DNA of 64,000 nucleotides from Paramacrobiotus metropolitanus (Eukaryota; Tardigrada; Eutardigrada; Parachela; Macrobiotidae): NCBI RefSeq assembly GCF_019649055.1, contig NW_026570235.1, positions 1,116,001 to 1,180,000 of the forward strand, read 5' to 3'. Shown piece by piece: positions 61,450 to 64,000 of this stretch (position 1 is its first letter; each line of letters starts with the position of its first letter). The notes under the pieces were generated by a model. It saw only the letters and a program-made list of their open reading frames with translations, ran no database searches and was not told where the DNA came from. The position numbers and the translations under genes were made by a program.

Positions 61450-64000
61450 CAAAAATTTACCCTTGCAGAACATTCCGTAAATATTTGCAATCTGAGACGA
61501 TATGCCTATGATTTAGCCATAATTTGGAAATACCAAAAATAGGCTGTTGTGTACACGCACGGCGTTTATCCATCCCATCACCTCCCTCGTAATCATGTCA
61601 TATTATGTGAAACGGATGTTTGCAATTACTACGGGCTTATGCTGTAATACCAGCGTAAATAAATATTGCAGGTAATTTCGGATATTGACCAAGAAAAATC
61701 TGTCACAGTGCCGATCGCCAGTCTATGCTGAACATTACTTATTCAATATTTTTACAAGCTAGACCGGCAAAATGCTGTATGGTGTGCGCGGGCCACGGTA
61801 CACACGACCAAGCGGTCGGAAAATACGATGCTACAATTTTTCTGTTTGATAAAAAAATTGTTTTGCCGAACTAGATGATACGTGAACGCGGGCTTTTTTC
61901 TTCCATGTAAAAACAAATGAACTACCACCTGTTTTTCCGTGAAGATGTGTAGATGTATTCCGAACCGGTTTACTAGTTCACACATGCCATGCGATGGAAG
62001 AGCAAACCGGCACAATGGAAAAAATTCCGATAGCTTATTATTTGACATAAAAAGTCATCTGGTAGTGTGTGTATGGCTTTTAGCAGGAGCTTTCAAGTGT
62101 GAAATTATGACTTGACTGCTCTATACCTTCAAGTAAATGATGCTCTCGATTGTGCCAATTTATATCCACATAGTAATGCAATCGGGCGATGTATTCTGGT
62201 CAGAGCGCGCAATTAATCTTTCTCGCTTCCCCAAATTATATCCGTTGAAGTGGCAAATAAGGTTCCGGGCAGTGTAGTATTCCCGATAACGTTGACCACT
62301 GGTCAAGACATTCACACCATCATCCGCGACGCTTTAATCACCAATAGTACAAGTCAATTCGTTGACTGACGGCGCTGAAATGCATGCGATGCTGTGGATA
62401 AGAAAATTCTCCTGCAATAATCAAGATTAATTACTCGACAGATATCCACGGTAGCAGCAAAATCGTTAGACGAAATGCTTGAGATATTAATTAATTATAC
62501 ACAGAGATGTGTAGTACTGATAGTCGCTGGCTGTCAAAATCTCTTAGAGAAATATCACATAAGCGCATATACAAAGAGGTCGATATCAGCCCCCAGTCTT
62601 GACATGAAAGGTTAATCGTGTAAAAGTTTTGACCAAACGCATACGCTTGCCAGTTTGATTGCAACATACAGCTCATCAAACTCCACTTAGGTACATCCTA
62701 TTCATTAATTTTATTTGATAGAATCATAGAATAAACAACAAAACTTGAAAAGTTTTAGTTTTAGCTACTTGTCTATTAAAAAATTAGCGTTTTACAAATT
62801 ATATTTTTACAGTCAAGGATTCCGCAGCTCTTACACCACACTTATACGGGTTTTGGTACAATACAGAATTATTAAACGGCAACATTTCGTACAAACAAGG
62901 AAAAATTCTTTCATTAAGGAAACGTTTTGCATGCACGGGGGTAAGGTAAATACGTGACCTATTGTCGACGGCCTAATAACGATAAATTATTCCCACAAAT
63001 ATCTACCGGTAAAGGTTTCATATCCGGCTAGAAGGCGGCACTTATCAAAGTATGCATTTCAAGAATCCCACGCAAAATTCACGTCGACATTCCCCACAGC
63101 ACGAAAAAGCAGTAAAACTGACAGAAACACGCTAGCTAACACAGCTTGGCTTGTTTGACTAGTGAGATAAACGCGTGAGAGGTAGCTGCACTAGGGCATC
63201 CCCAATACACTGTTTTCACTGCGAATTAAAACTTTTATGACCAAACAGGACAGATCGCGATGGCTGTGATATATCGCGCTGGCAATTCCTCTCTCTGGCA
63301 CCGAAAATTGATAATCAAGCAATTAAACTCAAGTGGGTCTATAATATTGAGCTAGCTTTCAATAAAATCCTCCTTTGCCCTTTTTGCCCCATTAATGCTC
63401 CTGTTTTACGAACACTGATTGCCGGATTCGCCTGGAGGAAATTTGCCCAGTCAACAGCACGCAACCTTGCTGTTACAGTCGGGAAACAGAGGAAGCAGAA
63501 AAAAATCATTATAACGACTTCCTATCGACATGTATCCACTGTGTGGTAACCTGAGCAGCATGGAACAACAAAGTCACCGCGCGCAAATGCTTTTATACGG
63601 TTACGTAAAAAATAACATTTAGGCACAGATGCGATGCACCGTGCCGGGGAAAGTGCGCGCTAATGCGTATCAACAACGATTGACCAGCTTCACACCTCGA
63701 AAATCGAAGCCGAAAATGTAGCAGCTGCATTAAACGTTAACTCTGTTTTCACCCCTCGGTATATACGCCAACGGAACCGGTAATCGTGAATTGTCACCAG
63801 TGATCCGCTAGTAACCTCACTTCCGCTGCAGTCTCAGCATTCAGGAAATGAAGCGTTTTGCCCAAAAAATAGCCAATAAAGCGGTGGAATTTTTCTGTTA
63901 ATCCAACTGCACAGCGAATAACAAGGTCTAAAGTGAGTGTACATTAAAATACGGAAAAAGAAGTGATGCAAGAGGAATTAAGAGTTTCGGACAACAGAGA
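61450..64000. other. Upstream region of the Toll-like gene, nothing recognised
   Basis: It should contain the 5' UTR exon and promoter of the minus-strand Toll gene. No open frame has family similarity (61752-62048, 62491-62679 and 62745-62957 look like chance), and no RNA gene is recognised. Confidence 0.4.

Noticed and set aside
1-64000. tRNA, rRNA and small RNA genes
   Set aside because: I looked for T-loop-like GGTTCRA motifs and found none in a plausible cloverleaf; a covariance-model scan (tRNAscan-SE, Infernal) would settle it.

Overview
This window is from a eukaryotic, animal genome. Its protein genes are split by short GT-AG introns, mostly about 50 to 300 nt, with a few much longer. 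The gene families are animal ones: SIPA1L RapGAP, a Toll receptor, a large Kunitz/WAP/thyroglobulin-1/antistasin protein, histone H3-type and chromodomain proteins. The compact introns and divergent proteins suggest a protostome. I suspect a tardigrade, but nothing here proves it. I recognise no rRNA, tRNA or CRISPR array.

Layout: (1) 1-3563, minus: an RNA-binding protein built from tandem modules of RRM, CCHC zinc knuckle and Trp-Gly-rich segment. Three modules are complete and a fourth runs off the left edge. (2) 3827-4394: a foldback element flanked by a 6-bp target-site duplication. (3) 11892-18731, plus: a complete 22-coding-exon SIPA1L orthologue (1,399 codons), possibly with a 5' UTR exon near 5764. 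(4) 18988-21225: a decayed hAT transposon with a possible shorter element inside its right half. (5) 21879-22758, minus: a two-exon histone H3 variant with a 160-residue tail, a CenH3 (CENP-A) candidate. (6) 25708-30438, plus: a seven-exon protein with a C-terminal chromodomain. (7) 33279-34370, plus: a small chromodomain protein. (8) 36070-47442, minus: a 32-exon secreted, membrane-anchored protease-inhibitor-like protein of about 2,059 residues. Four five-exon blocks were duplicated inside it. (9) 54370-54819: a second inverted-repeat element. (10) 56202-61431, minus: a three-coding-exon Toll-family receptor (1,226 codons). The remaining long stretches look non-coding.

How the parts fit: three chromatin genes (H3 variant and two chromodomain proteins) lie consecutively between 21.9 and 34.4 kb, the first two divergently. 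This may be chance, but is worth a synteny check. The other genes act separately: Rap GTPase/PDZ scaffold signalling, extracellular protease control, and Toll signalling. Two genes (RRM and inhibitor) clearly grew by tandem duplication of multi-exon blocks in which exon lengths and intron phases were kept.

Exon boundaries were read by eye from splice consensus, phase agreement and family similarity. No alignment or transcript was available.
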